DNA of 64,000 nucleotides, from contig MEHQ01003146.1 of assembly GCA_008828725.1 (NCBI GenBank), forward strand, positions 124,001 through 188,000. The letters are read 5' to 3'. How positions within the stretch are numbered: position 1 is the first letter of the stretch; the number at the start of each line of letters is the position of its first letter. Position numbers and translations under genes: made by a program. The notes under the pieces were generated by a model. That model did not search any database. It was not told where the DNA came from and saw nothing but the letters and a program-made list of their open reading frames with translations. Below are positions 46,121-58,600 of the stretch, piece by piece. Source of the stretch: Saccharina japonica (lineage: Eukaryota > Sar > Phaeophyceae > Laminariales > Laminariaceae).

Positions 46121-46876
46121 CAGGGGTCCGCATAAAATTTGACCTGTTATTTTTTTTAATTTTGCCGATACATTTACTGAAAGAACGAAGGCAACAAATC
46201 ACACGCCGTTTTTTGTTTGTGTCCAACCCTGCCGTGAGTGAAAACGAAAATTCGTCTTTCCGTCTTTACTTTTTTCGTGTTTTTTTGTTTAGTATTCACC
46301 TTCGAAGGCAGATTTCCTATGGGATTCCAAATGGCCAATTTTCAATACACTTATTTCCCGAAGGCTATGAAAACCGTATTCTAGGCAAGATATTCGAAAT
46401 GTGATCACAGCGAGTTGGGGTAATAGGCTATACGATCATGATGCAACTTGTTTTGGTGAAAATATTCCTTTTTGATGTCGCTGAACAAAAATCAAGAAAC
46501 GGAATGTTTTTCAGCGCCATAAAAAAAAAACATTTTTCACCAAAACAAGTTGCATCATGATCGTACAGCCTATCACCACTTTTGTCCGTGGTCACATTTT
46601 GAATATCTTGTCTAGAATGTGGTTTGCATACGACGTATAATGGACGTCGGAAAATAAGTGTATCGAAATTTGGCCATTTGTAATCCCATACAAAATCTGT
46701 CTTCGAAGGTGAATACTAAACGAAAAAACACGAAAAAAAAGACGCAAACGCGAATTTTCTTTTCACTCACGGCACAGTTCGACACAAACGGTGTGTGATT
46801 TGTTGCCTTCGTTCTTTCAGTAAAGATATCGGCATACTTCAATAAAAGACAGGTCTAACCTTTATGCGGACTCCTG
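46121..46876. mobile_element. 756 bp near-perfect palindromic element
   Basis: The ends are CAGGGGTCCGCATAAA and the reverse complement of CAGGAGTCCGCATAAA. The arms pair over their whole length (for example CTGAAAGAACGAAGGCAACA on the left and its complement near 46810) around a short centre near 46475-46510. The left flank is TA; the right flank reads TT. This suits a Tc1/mariner-type foldback MITE, but the TA duplication is imperfect. Copy A has unrelated sequence at this place. A diverged relative of one arm lies at 51590-51860. Confidence 0.75.
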
Positions 46877-49490
46877 TTGTACTTGACATAGAAGGTAATG
46901 TGCGATAATACGTGTTGGTTCAGAGTGACGGAAGGGATAGTACAACGGCTATAACACAGCAGGATGTACGGTTCAAGTTGGATTCGAGCATGTATATGTA
47001 CACCAGCGGCCCTCTCATACGAAAGTGCCCCACACGAAACTCAGCCTACACTTTACGGGGGAAATAGGAAAGTCGACAGCTATTATACTGAAGTTAGTGT
47101 GGGACACACCACTTTCTCAAATAAGAAAGGCAGCCTAAGCCCGATTCCTGGTTTCTTGTGAGCGGGCCGGTACTGTATACTCGTATCCGATACATTATTG
47201 TAGGGCAGAAAAAACAGAAGTATCCCTCGTACCAGATATATCCCTCTCGGGGAAAAAGGCATGATCCCTCTTCAATTGTTTAGGTCGGGTTTGTTATTTT
47301 TAATATACACAGGGTGCGGTCCAAAACACAGTGTATAATTAACCGGTTGTGGCTAATGTTTTGCTTGAATATAGATATGGTAAGTTGTACTTATTGGCTT
47401 GGTTTCTACTATTCCAGTACCAGCGGAGGTTGCTCCACACTGTCCTGAAGCAATGGTATTGGCGAGAATCCACGCGATATTGTATTGTACTGCCGGATTG
47501 CGTATTGCAAAGTTATCCCGTAACTCGATTTTATCTGCATGATATATCATGTGTGCCTACCATTGCAAGTATACCAAGAATCGAGTTTAGGTAAACGTCC
47601 CACCTGTTGTATGCTATCGGATGAACCAGTATGCCACAGTACCCTGATGAACAATGCTGTGGCCTCAATTATAGAACGAAAAATGGTGCAACACAAGAAT
47701 AATCCCAACTATTCTCGGCACAAGGAGCCCCGTAATCCACTAGTACGGGGGACCATAGTTAATAGGACCAACTTTTGTTAACAAAAAACACGTAAATATA
47801 TAGGTATTTGTGTACACCGTAGGTTCTATTTTCTGTGGTCGCCCGTAATAAACGTTTCAGCCCAAACACCCTACCTCTTTCGTAGCGCTGGTCTATTATT
47901 ATCTTTGCCATCCGACAATGTGCAGCATGATCTTCAGCGTTGATCACTCATAAAACTCCCAAAAGCAGAAGACCACGGAAACCAAGGAAACCTATGCGTA
48001 CAGTCTAACACCCTTCTATGTCTGCTTCCCGCCAAGATTTTTCCAGGTCTATTGTGTTGGGAGTGGGGTGTTTCAGCTTGGCATTGTTGGGGAGAAGACA
48101 GTCGAAACAGTGCTGATACTAAGTGCTCGGCCGCTGTAAAAGTCTTGCTACGTCTGCAAACAAGTTGCGAAAACTTCATGTGATTTCATGATACGATATA
48201 TTACCCCGCTCCCCGCTGGCCTCAGACCCAGGGGGGTAATTTTTAACCTTAGTGCAATTGCTGTCAGATACCTGGTACCGGTACATATTTAATTGATATT
48301 GTAGGACATATACTTACACACCTGGTTGGAGTATAGCGTGGTGTAATTTCTAGGCTTAACCCTGACGTGAGGTAAGCCAAAACGTGCAAATGAAAGCAGT
48401 AGTAAAACGCTTACTGACCCAATCGGGATATACGACCACGAAACGAGTTACTACAGTACATCATCGCGATCACATCACGTTAAGACCCCGAAAAAAGAGT
48501 TGTACGACGACCCTCGTGCTCTGGCAGGGGTATAGGTGGGCCCCGATAAATATGACAGACTGGGTTTGGTTCTGATTTGTGAGCACAAGACGGAGGGAGA
48601 ATCGAATTTCTTGCCAACTCCATGTGCTGTTGTATACTATGACTTGCAACACTTTAAGCGATACATTGACGACGTGGAATAAGCCGACGATCCACGAAAG
48701 TGGGCGTGCTGACTGGCCGCTTTTGGGGGTACAGCACCACCATCGTGTCACAACAGACAACACTACGATGGAACGGCGATGACACAACGACGAGAATGTG
48801 CGTATGTATGTAGGCATTTCGTACGTGTGGAAAGGGTAGCTGAAAAAGGGGGAGGGGCGCGCTCTGTGTCGTGTCACACCGTGGTAGAGCCGTTGTCTGA
48901 GCGTCATGGAGAAAAACATTGCAGTGAGGGAATAAGAGCCCAAACAGGAAGTCCATGTGATTTTGACAGTATACTCCGTAGACTTCAACACTTACTTGGT
49001 GCGGACGAACCGCTTGTTTTAAACGTTTACTAGTCCGGAGGAATGCAGTTGGTGCGTTTCGCAAGTACAGTACGGTACCCTGCCTCGTAGTCGGGGATAG
49101 CAGACCGTTCACCTACCTGAGATAAAAATCTACACGGACAGTGGGTGTGCTGGATGTTAACGGGTACAACTCCTGTGCAAACACACACGCGTGCATGCGC
49201 CGAGGTGTCCCATTACAGTCCCCCTGTCGAGCAGAGTTGAAACGGATTGAACTACTGTAGGTCACGATCTATCGAATAGTAGTTATCCTGCACATGAATC
49301 TACCTCGAGATTATATATTTTCCTCTTGGACGAGGGATTTGATTCACTACCTTCGGGGTGTGTCGCTCTTACCTTCTGTGTTACTACAGAGTAACCCCAG
49401 CAGCATCCACACCACTGCAGGCAGTACTGGAACGCTATTCATCATTATACCATTGAGTAACTGCGCGAAATAGAGTGCGTTTCTCTCACC
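46877..49490. other. Non-coding part of copy B
   Basis: It is collinear with 20000-22730 of copy A. Frames at 47349-47594 and 48470-48991 resemble frames in A (for example LLFQYQRRLLHTVLKQWYW against LFQYQGRLLHSVLKQWYW), but these are interrupted in one or other copy and carry no recognised motif. Confidence 0.4.
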
Positions 49491-50104
49491 TATCTTCGCC
49501 TAACAGAGGGGTCCGCGTGTGATGCACTTCCTTATTTGACGTCGCAGCCTGTCTTAACGTATTTTGTTTTTTGTTCGGTCTCAGACCACCGGCTTCGGGC
49601 AGGCCTTGGGTTGTGAGAGGCGTAGGGCACTGCTAACACTGCTACCGGTACTGCCACCACTCCGTGCTTATGATACCGGGGAAAACTGTATATATATACG
49701 AATAGACTGACATTATTAGTCTGACCACATACTGTCTCCAGCGGGTAGTACGATATTTTCCTTGATCTCTCAATATGTCCTTCCGTTCACTCGCTATCAC
49801 AATAAGGCGCTTCGTACACGTGCGGGAAAAGACAAGACCATACATACCACACGGGGTTCAGTAATTATGTGGCCGATTCACGGCACGCTCACTCTTTTGA
49901 ACAGATAGGCAAGAACCACCCCACCAAAACACAATTACATATGTGCATTTTGCAAAGAGGGAAAGCCCGGCCAAAACACTGAATGCAACGCCGACTGAAT
50001 ATATATAGTGTTGACGGGGTGTATGCACTTATACTGTAGGCTGGAGATCCACGATTAACATCGCACCGTACTTGAGCCAGCTGTGATAAAATTATTAAAA
50101 CAAT

Positions 50105-50329
50105 ATGTCACCTATGCCAACGACCGATTTGGTGGTTGAAACTCGACTTCGCAACTTGTGTGGGTACGTCATACACGCCCATCGGGCGCGCTTGCTCTAT
50201 ATTTCCTATGAAATATGTTTGTTGCATTCGGTGTTCGGTACAATATGTCTTGGAGTTGGAGTAGTTGGTAGTTTTATTGTGCTGGGGAGTGTCCGATCAG
50301 GTTGTTGGTACGTTTCGGTGATGATGTGA
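50105..50329 (+). other. Short frame conserved with copy A, unrecognised
   Basis: The frame containing TTDLVVETRLRNLCGYVIHA matches 23360-23551 of copy A (IDLVVETRFRNPCGYVRHTH) and continues with a hydrophobic stretch (VFGTICLGVGVVGSFIVLG). Similarity ends before the stops, which differ. It might be a coding remnant or just slowly diverging DNA. Confidence 0.25.
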
Positions 50330-50967
50330 CAATAGATCGCATATCTCCGAGACGAACACAATGCAGCCGTACACAAAGATGTGCTATATTATGTCCCAAT
50401 GCGGTGACTCCTGATTCGCCGGTCCCGTGTTGATTGCACTCTTCCACATTGTTGGTGGAGTGGGTACAGTTTGCGGCGATCGCGCTCCCTTTTAAAGTCG
50501 CCGGGCTCGGTTTTGCAAGTTATCGTTGATGAGGAATGCGTGTCAAACTAACTTGCCGGGTACACAATCAATCGTATACGTACAGTCGGTATTACCGTAG
50601 TATGACAGTATTTGTAGCAGACGTAGCAGGAGTGGTACGGGGGTCCCCATTATATAAAAACTATTTATTGTGTGCACGGTAGGTACTACCGATTGATTGA
50701 CACAATGAAATGACCACAACAACGATTGGCTCGCCCTTTGATTCCAACGATGCCCCCAGTGAAATAAAAAATATATTTGTTGACGATTTTAGCATAGATT
50801 TGGGTTTGTGTGGATGCTTGAAATACGATTTTCGGTAAAATCTGACCTATCCTTTCCAAGCAAAGCCAGACATCTCCTACACCCAGAAAAACAAATTCTA
50901 GACACGATATATAATTTGTTTTGCCGACCGACTGTATGGAAATTGTTTTACCGGCCAAATGTCGTAA

Positions 50968-51040
50968 GCCTCTATAGCTCAGCTGGGAGAGCGTGGCACT
51001 GAAGTTGCCAAGGTCACTGGTTCTATCCCGGTTGGAGGCA
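50968..51040 (+). tRNA. tRNA-Phe (GAA), copy B, well-formed
   Basis: The 73 nt cloverleaf has acceptor GCCTCTA/TGGAGGC (one G-U), D stem GCTC/GAGC, anticodon stem TGGCA/TGCCA with loop CTGAAGT (GAA), T stem ACTGG/CCGGT and discriminator A. The T loop TTCTATC has a pyrimidine where a purine is usual. A T8 run at 51042 would terminate Pol III. This copy keeps the pairs lost in copy A and is the better candidate for a working gene. Confidence 0.85.
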
Positions 51041-51055
51041 CTTTTTTTTCGCGAT

Positions 51056-51370
51056 CGCCTGGTGGTCTAGCAGGTGACCACAAATATTTTAAGGTTGAGG
51101 TCAGGGGTTCGAGTCTCCGTATTGAACTTTGTGTTATCATATGAAGTCAGCTGTCGCGAGCGCCTATTATAGCGTGTGTAGGCACAATTCCACGAGAGAG
51201 AGTCAACGAGGTAAGAAAGTGCTGAGATATGATCGCGATCAAAATACAATTGACACGTACCGTAGTGGGGAGAGAGGAAAGGATCCTACTTAATGATCCC
51301 CGGGTCTGAGCTACGGCTAAGAGGGAGAGAGAACAGAAGGGCGAAGTTCATGAATAGGATGAACACACAA
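51056..51370 (+). mobile_element. tRNA-derived SINE, copy B partner of 24315
   Basis: It has the same order as at 24315: GGTGGTCTAGCAGGTGACC head, B-box GGTTCGAGTC, body with CCGTAGTGGGGA and CCCCGGGTCTGAGCTACGGC, and an A-rich tail (GAACACACAAACATAAAA). Confidence 0.75.
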
Positions 51371-51379
51371 ACATAAAAG

Positions 51380-51860
51380 TAAGAGACTATACGATCAGCA
51401 CACATGCTTTTCGGTTTAAACATTACATTTTTTATGTCGCTGACAAATTTCCGGTGTATTTTCGTCTTTTCCTTACTGACAAACAAATCCGGAATTTTCG
51501 CCTGCTCCTTACTGACGAACAAATCGGGAGAAACTTAAGCGATGTAAAAAAAGTGGATATTTTACGAGAAAAAAAAACTTGAACGATGAGAGTACAACCT
51601 TAACTATTATCGGTCCACAGAAAAATCCCATTCGTAGCGTTTCTAGAATGTGGTACCATTGTTGTATGATATACTAGTAGTTTGGTTTTGAAAAGCGCCA
51701 TTCTGATTATAAACCGAAAATCGTACATATGAAGAGAATACTACAGTACAAAAGTAAATAACACAACGAACCAATTAAAAAAACGAGATGTTTCATTTTT
51801 ACTCGGGCCATCGTTGCAAACAAACGGCGGGTGAATTGTTGCATATTTTGATTGACTGCG
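51380..51860. mobile_element. Diverged relative of the palindromic element
   Basis: The words CTATACGATCA, TTCTAGAATGTGGT and AAACGGCGGGTGAATTGTTGC correspond to the centre and right arm of 46121-46876. No intact palindrome remains. Confidence 0.5.
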
Positions 51861-52470
51861 ACGACCGGCAGCACCTAAACTAAGAGAAGGTATTTCTACC
51901 TGCCGGCCTCTCGGATACACTGCTGCCGAGCTTGCGAGCATCATTTGTTATATGCATTTCGTTTTTTGAGATCACAACCAGCCTTGGTGTGGGCATAGAT
52001 CACGCAACACGACGCCACCCACATCACGTTTCTAGCTTTCTATTAGCTCTCAGTGTAGCCAAAAGTGCTGCACAGCAGCGTCAGTGCAGTCGCCCCCTAG
52101 CTCTGGTCAAGGCTCCGCGATCGCCCACCTGACCAAACCGTTTTTCGAAGCCGCTTCTGAAGCTGCCTGTGTTTTACAGCAGCGCACGAAATATCTGTAT
52201 GTGCTGTCCATGAGAGAACGATATGGGGCCCGGTTTATTTTTGTTCAGTCTTTCATTGTTCTCTCACAAATCAGCAGCCAAGTACTGCTGAGTGGGGTTG
52301 GCCTTGTTCATGCCGCCAGTGTCCGTTCATCGCCCACGCGTGTTCCGACTTATTATGGCGGACTGTACGTGCCTCGAGCACCCAGGGCAGGTGTAATGGT
52401 ACACCCGTTGTACATACCCGTAGGTCTGGTATATTTCTTGCACCCAAGCCGTTTTTTTTTTCGATTTGAC

Positions 52471-53298
52471 GAGGGCTACGACAGAGGTAGCACTTTTTGC
52501 CTGAAATATTTCCCGAATGATCGAGCTCCTTAGGGCCCGAATTAACGAGTATAAAATAAATTCAATTTGGAAAAAATAAATAAATCGCTTTTCATTGGTC
52601 AACACACGCACCAGGACCAAATATTATGCCCCAAGATCCTAATATTTGGTGCTGGTGCGTGTGTTGACCAATGAAAAGCGATTTATTTTTTTTTTTCTAA
52701 ATTATTTTTTTTTTATACTCGTTAATTCGGGCCCGTTTTAACAAAGAAAAAAAATCAATTCGGAAAAAATAAAATAAAAATCCGCTTTTCATTGGTCAAC
52801 ACGCGCACCAGCACCAAAGGTTAGGATCTTGGGGGGTGCTGGTGCGTGTGTTGACCAATGAAAAGCGAATTTGGAAGGGCCCATATTAACGAGTACAACA
52901 AAAAAATCAATTTGAAAAATAAAATTAACATACGCTTTTCATTGGTCAACACACGCACCAGCACCAAAGATTAGGATCTTGGGATATAACCTTGGGTGGT
53001 GGTGCGGGTTCTGACCAATGAAAAGCGGATTTGATTTTTTTTTGTCCAAATTGTTTTTTTCTTTGCTTCGTTAAAACGGGCCCTTAACCCAAACTCGTCA
53101 GACTTTCATTCTTGTGTTGTAATAGGTTTCATACTATTATTACTATCAATAGACTCAGTTCGTGGAATTGTTCATCGTGTATCATATATAGCACTCTCGT
53201 TTCCCATTTCCCTCCAAAACCGGTTTGCCGTCGAGGTATATGGAGCTCAAGTTAGGAGCTCAGCAAAAACAGGGTGCACGTCTATCGTAGCATGCGTC
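52471..53298. mobile_element. TIR MITE split by a nested MITE
   Basis: The left end is GAGGGCTACGACAGAGGTAG; the right end read inward is GACGCATGCTACGATAGACG. Without the nested insert at 52533-53083 it would be about 275 bp, the usual size of this family. Confidence 0.65.
52533..53083. mobile_element. Three-hairpin PIF/Harbinger-like MITE
   Basis: The termini are GGGCCCG...CGGGCCC with TTA on both sides (52530-52532 and 53084-53086). Unoccupied paralogous sites with a single CTCCTTAACC lie at about 16398 and, diverged, at 42420. Inside are three successive hairpins built on CGCTTTTCATTGGTCAACAC and its complement, each junction marked by GGGCCC (52533, 52729, 52878). The GGGCC-type TIR and TTA duplication are those of PIF/Harbinger (Tourist) elements. 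Confidence 0.8.
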
Positions 53299-54801
53299 GC
53301 CTGCCAATAGTGAATGTTATGTATTCCTTCGCTTTTCTTCTTATGCTAATCACAGAGTGTCCGCAAGTCGAAGGTCGGGATCCCCACTGTGGATACAAAA
53401 CATCAACAGGTAGTGCTCATACTCATTCGTGTGTTCTGTTATCGCATGATATCACAGAGCACACCCGTCCCCGGCGCGTACAGCAGTACGATATGGCTGT
53501 GTGCACTGACCTGCACATTTTGTAGGAAGACGTCAAATGACGCCGCCAGAACAACCGCAGCATCCGTAGTAGTTTAAGAGTGCCACTCTGCCGCAGCAGA
53601 CGTAGTAGGTAGCACTGTACGCCCAGGCGAAAACATTCGGGTGGAAGCGAAAACACACCCCGGTGATCATCAACGGTTCCGCTGCTGGTAGCTTTCTTCC
53701 GCCATTCTGTTTTTTACAAATCGGCCGGCATGTTGCCTGTTTTGATACCTTGCTATAGGATTTGACATGCCGTTTGGTCCTGTCCGAGGGACGAGCATAC
53801 GGTGCAAACCACAATATTGTTCCTCACGATATCGTTTTATTGTTAGGAAATGTACCGAGGCAGACCCAGTTTAGGTTTTTTAGCTCCCGCGCATACAAGG
53901 TCAGTGCGGACCGGGTACAAGTTTAGAACTGTACCGGCATAATGCGCGAACCTCGTCATTGTATACCCACGATTTTTCTTTTTCTTTTTCTTTTCGGGAT
54001 ATATTGTCTTTTATATTGCGCCCGTTTGGAAGCATTTTACCACTTCGATGCACTTCCAAAAATGGTTCGAAGTCTGTACAAGTATACTTGTTTTGTGTTT
54101 AATTGATTTTTTTGTTATGTTCTATTGTGTTCTCTAGCGACTTGGTTCTGTGCGGACGAAACTTCGGCGATACGTCCAAGTACTGCCCAAATAAGTTTCG
54201 CCCGTTCCACATATTTCCCAACTTGGTTTTGCACTAATAAACATCCGACACCATGGGTGAAGCACCGCCCAAAGGGTGTTGCGTGAACTCCACAAACCTT
54301 GCGACTTGGCTTTGTACCGATGACACTTAAGGGCGGAGGCACTGCCCAAATAGTTTCATCGACCGCACTCCGTGGGAAGTTTGTGTGTGAAAAACTTCCA
54401 GCGTGACTCCCACTAGCGTTCGGAAGACCCGTTGAGTGTCTAAAACAGCTTGTTCGAGAAGTTGGAAATGTAGCACGTACACCCTTCCAGCGGCGTACAT
54501 CTTTGTGATGATATGCTGTTTTAATGATCTCTTGGTGTGTTGATAGTCGCCGTTCAAGACAACAAGCCCCTCCCGGACAAACAACTTTCGCGAACTTCCC
54601 CCGCCATTGTCCGCTTCTGTTCCAGCTTTAGCCGTACACGTTTTTCTTGGCTCGACGGTTTCTCCTTCATCTTACAATACATGCATCAAATAACCCCCCA
54701 ATTCCGACTACAAACAGCACGTTGAGCATTCTTTCCGTGCCCCAGATCTAATCGACGAGGCGCCACTCCCTTCTACTCTCCTAGCATAGCTCGCGAGCAC
54801 G

Positions 54802-55600
54802 ATGGCCAAACACGAGTTTTCGGACGCCTCCGGCGAGGGCGTTAAAGGGCAGGCAACTGGGCATACCGACCTGGACGTCGCCAACGCTAGTGAAAACCTT
54901 GAACCTATCCTCCGCCAAGGCAAGGAATGTAAGCCAGAGTGTACTTATCGATCATTTCAACCGCGACCATATCCTGTACACCTCTGACAGCCTGCTCGTG
55001 GCCCCAAATAATACTCATGCCACAGACGTTCCCCCTATTCATGAAACTACGACCACGATACAGCTGTCTTCGGTTGCGACAATCACCCCCCGCGCAAGTT
55101 CTCTGCGTTCAAGGCCTCTAACCCCGTGCTCGTTAGCGCGACGCTGGAGTGTATCCTTAACACTCGCAAATCGACAGTCGTCGATTTCTCATCGGCCTCC
55201 CGCTACCTTCTGAGTTTCTGTCCGCGGAACACCCACCCCACTATCGCAGACGCAGTAGCCCACGCTGCGACCGCGCCATTAACCGATCTGGCCGCCGCCG
55301 CCAATGCATTCTGAATCGCCTTCGGGCGACCCCAATTTCATCGCCGATCCCGAATTTCACTCCCACTGGCTTCAATCCAAGGCTCCCTTCTACAACGTTC
55401 GGCACAACACCCGCGATGTCGCCTACCGCCAGACGCAGGACCCGTGTCTTACGACGAATGGCAACAACGCCGACAACATCAACCGTACAAGCATGAGCAG
55501 CGACCGCAATTGAAACAGCAAAGACAGCGACATCGACATTCCGTCACAACGTCACGTTAGACTATACGGAAGGCGCCCGTTTTGAACTCATAACCAAACG
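54802..55600 (+). pseudogene. Family D pseudogene, copy C
   Basis: The frame opens at ATG 54802 (MAKHEFSDASGEGVKGQ) and runs to 54987, but the segment that aligns with A and B continues in another frame (FNRDHILYTSDSLLVAPNNT, up to about 55100) and then as ATLECILNTRKSTVVDFSSA to about 55313, where a TGA follows. This copy extends further right than A and B, with a frame rich in Gln and His. No family is recognised. At least two frame breaks make a working product unlikely unless introns are involved. Confidence 0.55.
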
Positions 55601-58600
55601 ACGGGACCCTTAAACAGTGTAGAACAAACGACACGCCTTTATTGCAGACTCTGGGGTCATATGATTTCGAGTAATACGCAATGTAGGCAATGGTTGATAC
55701 TCATGTCCCCCCCGACGCACGACTTTGGACTATATGTCAAACCCCAACAAGGCGATCGGTTCTCGGGAACGTTCATATTCGAAATGGCAGTCAACCACCT
55801 TTGTGTAAGTGGGACATTGTTTGGTGATATGATGGATCCAGATGTTTCGGCCCTCCAAGGGTGATGATCAGGCCTGGTTTGCGGGTTACTCGAAGAAGCC
55901 GCATAATGGTGAAGGCCGCCTAAATGGCCTACCTGGCGCAATGATACAGGTAGAAAAGTCTAGCTTGGTGTGCCTACAGAAGCACGAACAGCAACAGGCA
56001 GGGCGCACCTATTGTTTGTTTCAAGTCAAAGCTACGAGTGAATATTGCTAGTGCCGTAGTGGGGAGGAAGGAGAAGAGCCTTCTTTGTCACCCCGGATCT
56101 GAGTTACGACTATAGAGAGGGAGAAACAGAAGTGCGATGACACTAAATTTCACGGAAACAAAAAAGACAAAACGATCGCACATTGCACGGGGCACGAGAT
56201 CGAGCGCATCGCTGCTATCCGCCCACAAGCCCGAATCACCGGTCCTGGAGGATCAGTGGTGTCTCGGAAGGCAGTTGGCCGCTCCCTAAGCACTTTTCCT
56301 GGGAGGGCGCTGTGTGTTCGCCTTCCGGCGAAAAAAACCGAGAACATCGGGGCTCATGGAGCTTCGAGGCGGAATAAATGTCACAGGGGGTATGGGAAAC
56401 AAATGAGGAGATTACCTGTACGGTGCACAAGAATACTCAAGTAGCTGTCCCTAATGCCGACTAAAGATGCACCTGTAGAGGCATCGGCAGAGTTGCAGAC
56501 GCCTCTTCGCTCAACGCTGGTTGGGAGGTGTTATATCACGAGTTGTCCAGGGCGGTGATCGATTGTGGGGCCCACAAACCACACGCATAACGTGCTTCAA
56601 GGGAATACACTGTCCACCGTTTGAGTGGTCACTTCTCTCCCGATTGTCTAGACAGGATACGTCAACAGTTTAGTAGGTGTATCGTATGAGTGGGGAGTCC
56701 GTTGGGTTTGCTACGACTGGTTACAGCCTATTTTCCTGAAATTTGGTGTGACACAGAGCCAAATCCTGCATCAGCGTGATGCTGCCCTGAAACACGAATT
56801 CATACGCGACGCAAATTGAATCGGTCAGTTGTATTTGTTAATATGTTCTCCACTGGGTTACTCGACTTGAATGTGGGGCGCAACATCAGCGATTTCAAAT
56901 GTTAAATAAACATTCCGTAGGTTACACTGGTGCTGCAGACTACCCGTACATCCTTTCAGCGATGTTCCTTATAACAAATCTAATGTATACAGAAGCGGAC
57001 ACGTAGCACCCAGTGTTGTTTTTCCAGGGTGGGATTGTCGCAATCTGCCACTAGTGAACGGCGAGTTCGCCGTACCAATGGTTAGTTGGCTTTGCGCCCA
57101 TGCAAGAGTGTTTTAGTCACGATCTTGGGTCGGCTTCGTTTGTCTCGCAGCGGCACAGAGTAAATATCACAGCGAGTGTGTTATAAAGTGGTATTGGAGT
57201 CTGCGTGGGAGGCCAGGCAATATCTCTGTCCCGAAGTTGTGGAGTGATCGGATCGGAAAACGTAGAATAGTAGGACGCCACATATGTCGGGAACTACAGT
57301 CAGGGGTCTTCAAGGTGATAAATGAGTCAACAGGATTATAAAGTAATTTGACAGTTCGCTAATTAGGATATCGTTGGGCCGCTATATGAATAGGCGAAAG
57401 ACGGGCTTTTAATCGCCAAACGTCACACGGAGAAGTCCGAACATACCTGGCTGGCTGCAAGGGAGGGTGGGCGCGATTCGACAGGGCCCGTGAGTCGGGG
57501 GTTAATAGGCGTCGTACCGGAGGCGTTTTCTTCGTAAACAAAATACACAAAAGTATGCACCTTCGACACAAAACACACAAAACAGACGCGGCTGAATGGT
57601 AGATTGAGTGAAGCGGAGCGCATATACTATTATTAGCGGGACGAATGTCCGGTGAGCCCGTCGAAGGGAATGCTAGGCGTATTAGGAGTTACGAACATTA
57701 TGCTAAAGATCCCGACTTGCCTGTATAATAAGCTGTGCAGGATTTGTGTGCTGTAGTACTGGTCTAACAAAGGCAACCTGGCTTAGATCATTCATGATTC
57801 ACGACTCCCAACAAGCAACATGAGGCAGATATCACACAAATAAGAATTGTTGCTTCCCAGAAATACCTAGATCGTCAGAGAGCGTCGACGATTTGTAAGA
57901 TGTGTGCCGGACGGAAAAAACACATACATAGTGGCAAAGCTATTGGATACGGTTTTGCTGTCCCAAAGCACAGACGTCTGCACGAAAGCTCGACACGTGA
58001 TGGCGACGACCGTATATTAAACTTCACGCCACCGACAATCGGCCATCGCCGGGCACGAGAAGATAATATAGCAGACGCATTGGTTACAGCAAGAGGAGGC
58101 ATATCCAGCAAGAACATAATGCCTACCTCCAGTTGGGGGTCGAAGAGGGCGTGACCGGAGACCCCGTAGGGCGACCGTAGACTGCCCAGGTGAAGACAGC
58201 GAATCAGTGGATAACAAGGGCCATAATAGTGAGCGCAGGTTATACATCTTCGCGTGGGAGGTAAAGGAGCGGTGGATTGAGAGGGATGGAGTTAAGAATA
58301 CTGACTCGTCCGATGGCCAAATCGACCGGCGCTATAGGTGAAGCAACATATTATTGCTCAGACGCAGTGCTGCTGGGGTACAGAGGGGGGGGGTATCGTA
58401 TTGTCGTCAAAAAAGTAAAAATGGTGCAAAGGGATGGCAGGGTAAGGAACGCAGATTGTGGTTAAAATACCACGGCCTGCAAACTGTCGAGGATAAGGAA
58501 ACTAGGCCAAGGGATCCAGTACTCCAAATATTCATGGGACATAATGTGGTCACGGGAAGCCTGGCACGGCGATGGGGGCGGGTAGAGTCAGCCCTCTTCA

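Larger units (their letters stand above)
27200..51430 (+). repeat. Segmental duplication, copy B (with its left extension)
   Basis: From 33930 rightwards it is collinear with copy A. Its left extension (27200-27915, then 33345-34000) matches unit C at 51980-54150, with shared words such as GCTTAGTGGGGTTGGC against GCTGAGTGGGGTTGGC and AAATGACGCC. The stretch 27920-33345 is therefore an insertion into the unit. Confidence 0.75.
51980..55600 (+). repeat. Unit C, truncated third copy of the duplicated unit
   Basis: It matches the left extension of copy B (27200-27915 joined to 33345-34000) and then family D. The match stops near 55600, before the secreted-protein gene. Identity is clearly lower than between A and B, so this unit split off earlier. 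Confidence 0.65.

Noticed and set aside
46102-46404. Mirror-image frames in the two arms of the palindrome (left arm plus strand, right arm minus strand)
   Set aside because: They resemble each other only because the arms are inverted copies; both are Phe/Lys-rich AT-biased frames without motifs.
52533-53083. piggyBac-type element with TTAA duplication
   Set aside because: The left flank reads TTAG and the termini are GGGCCC; TTA plus GGGCC fits PIF/Harbinger without needing a mutation.
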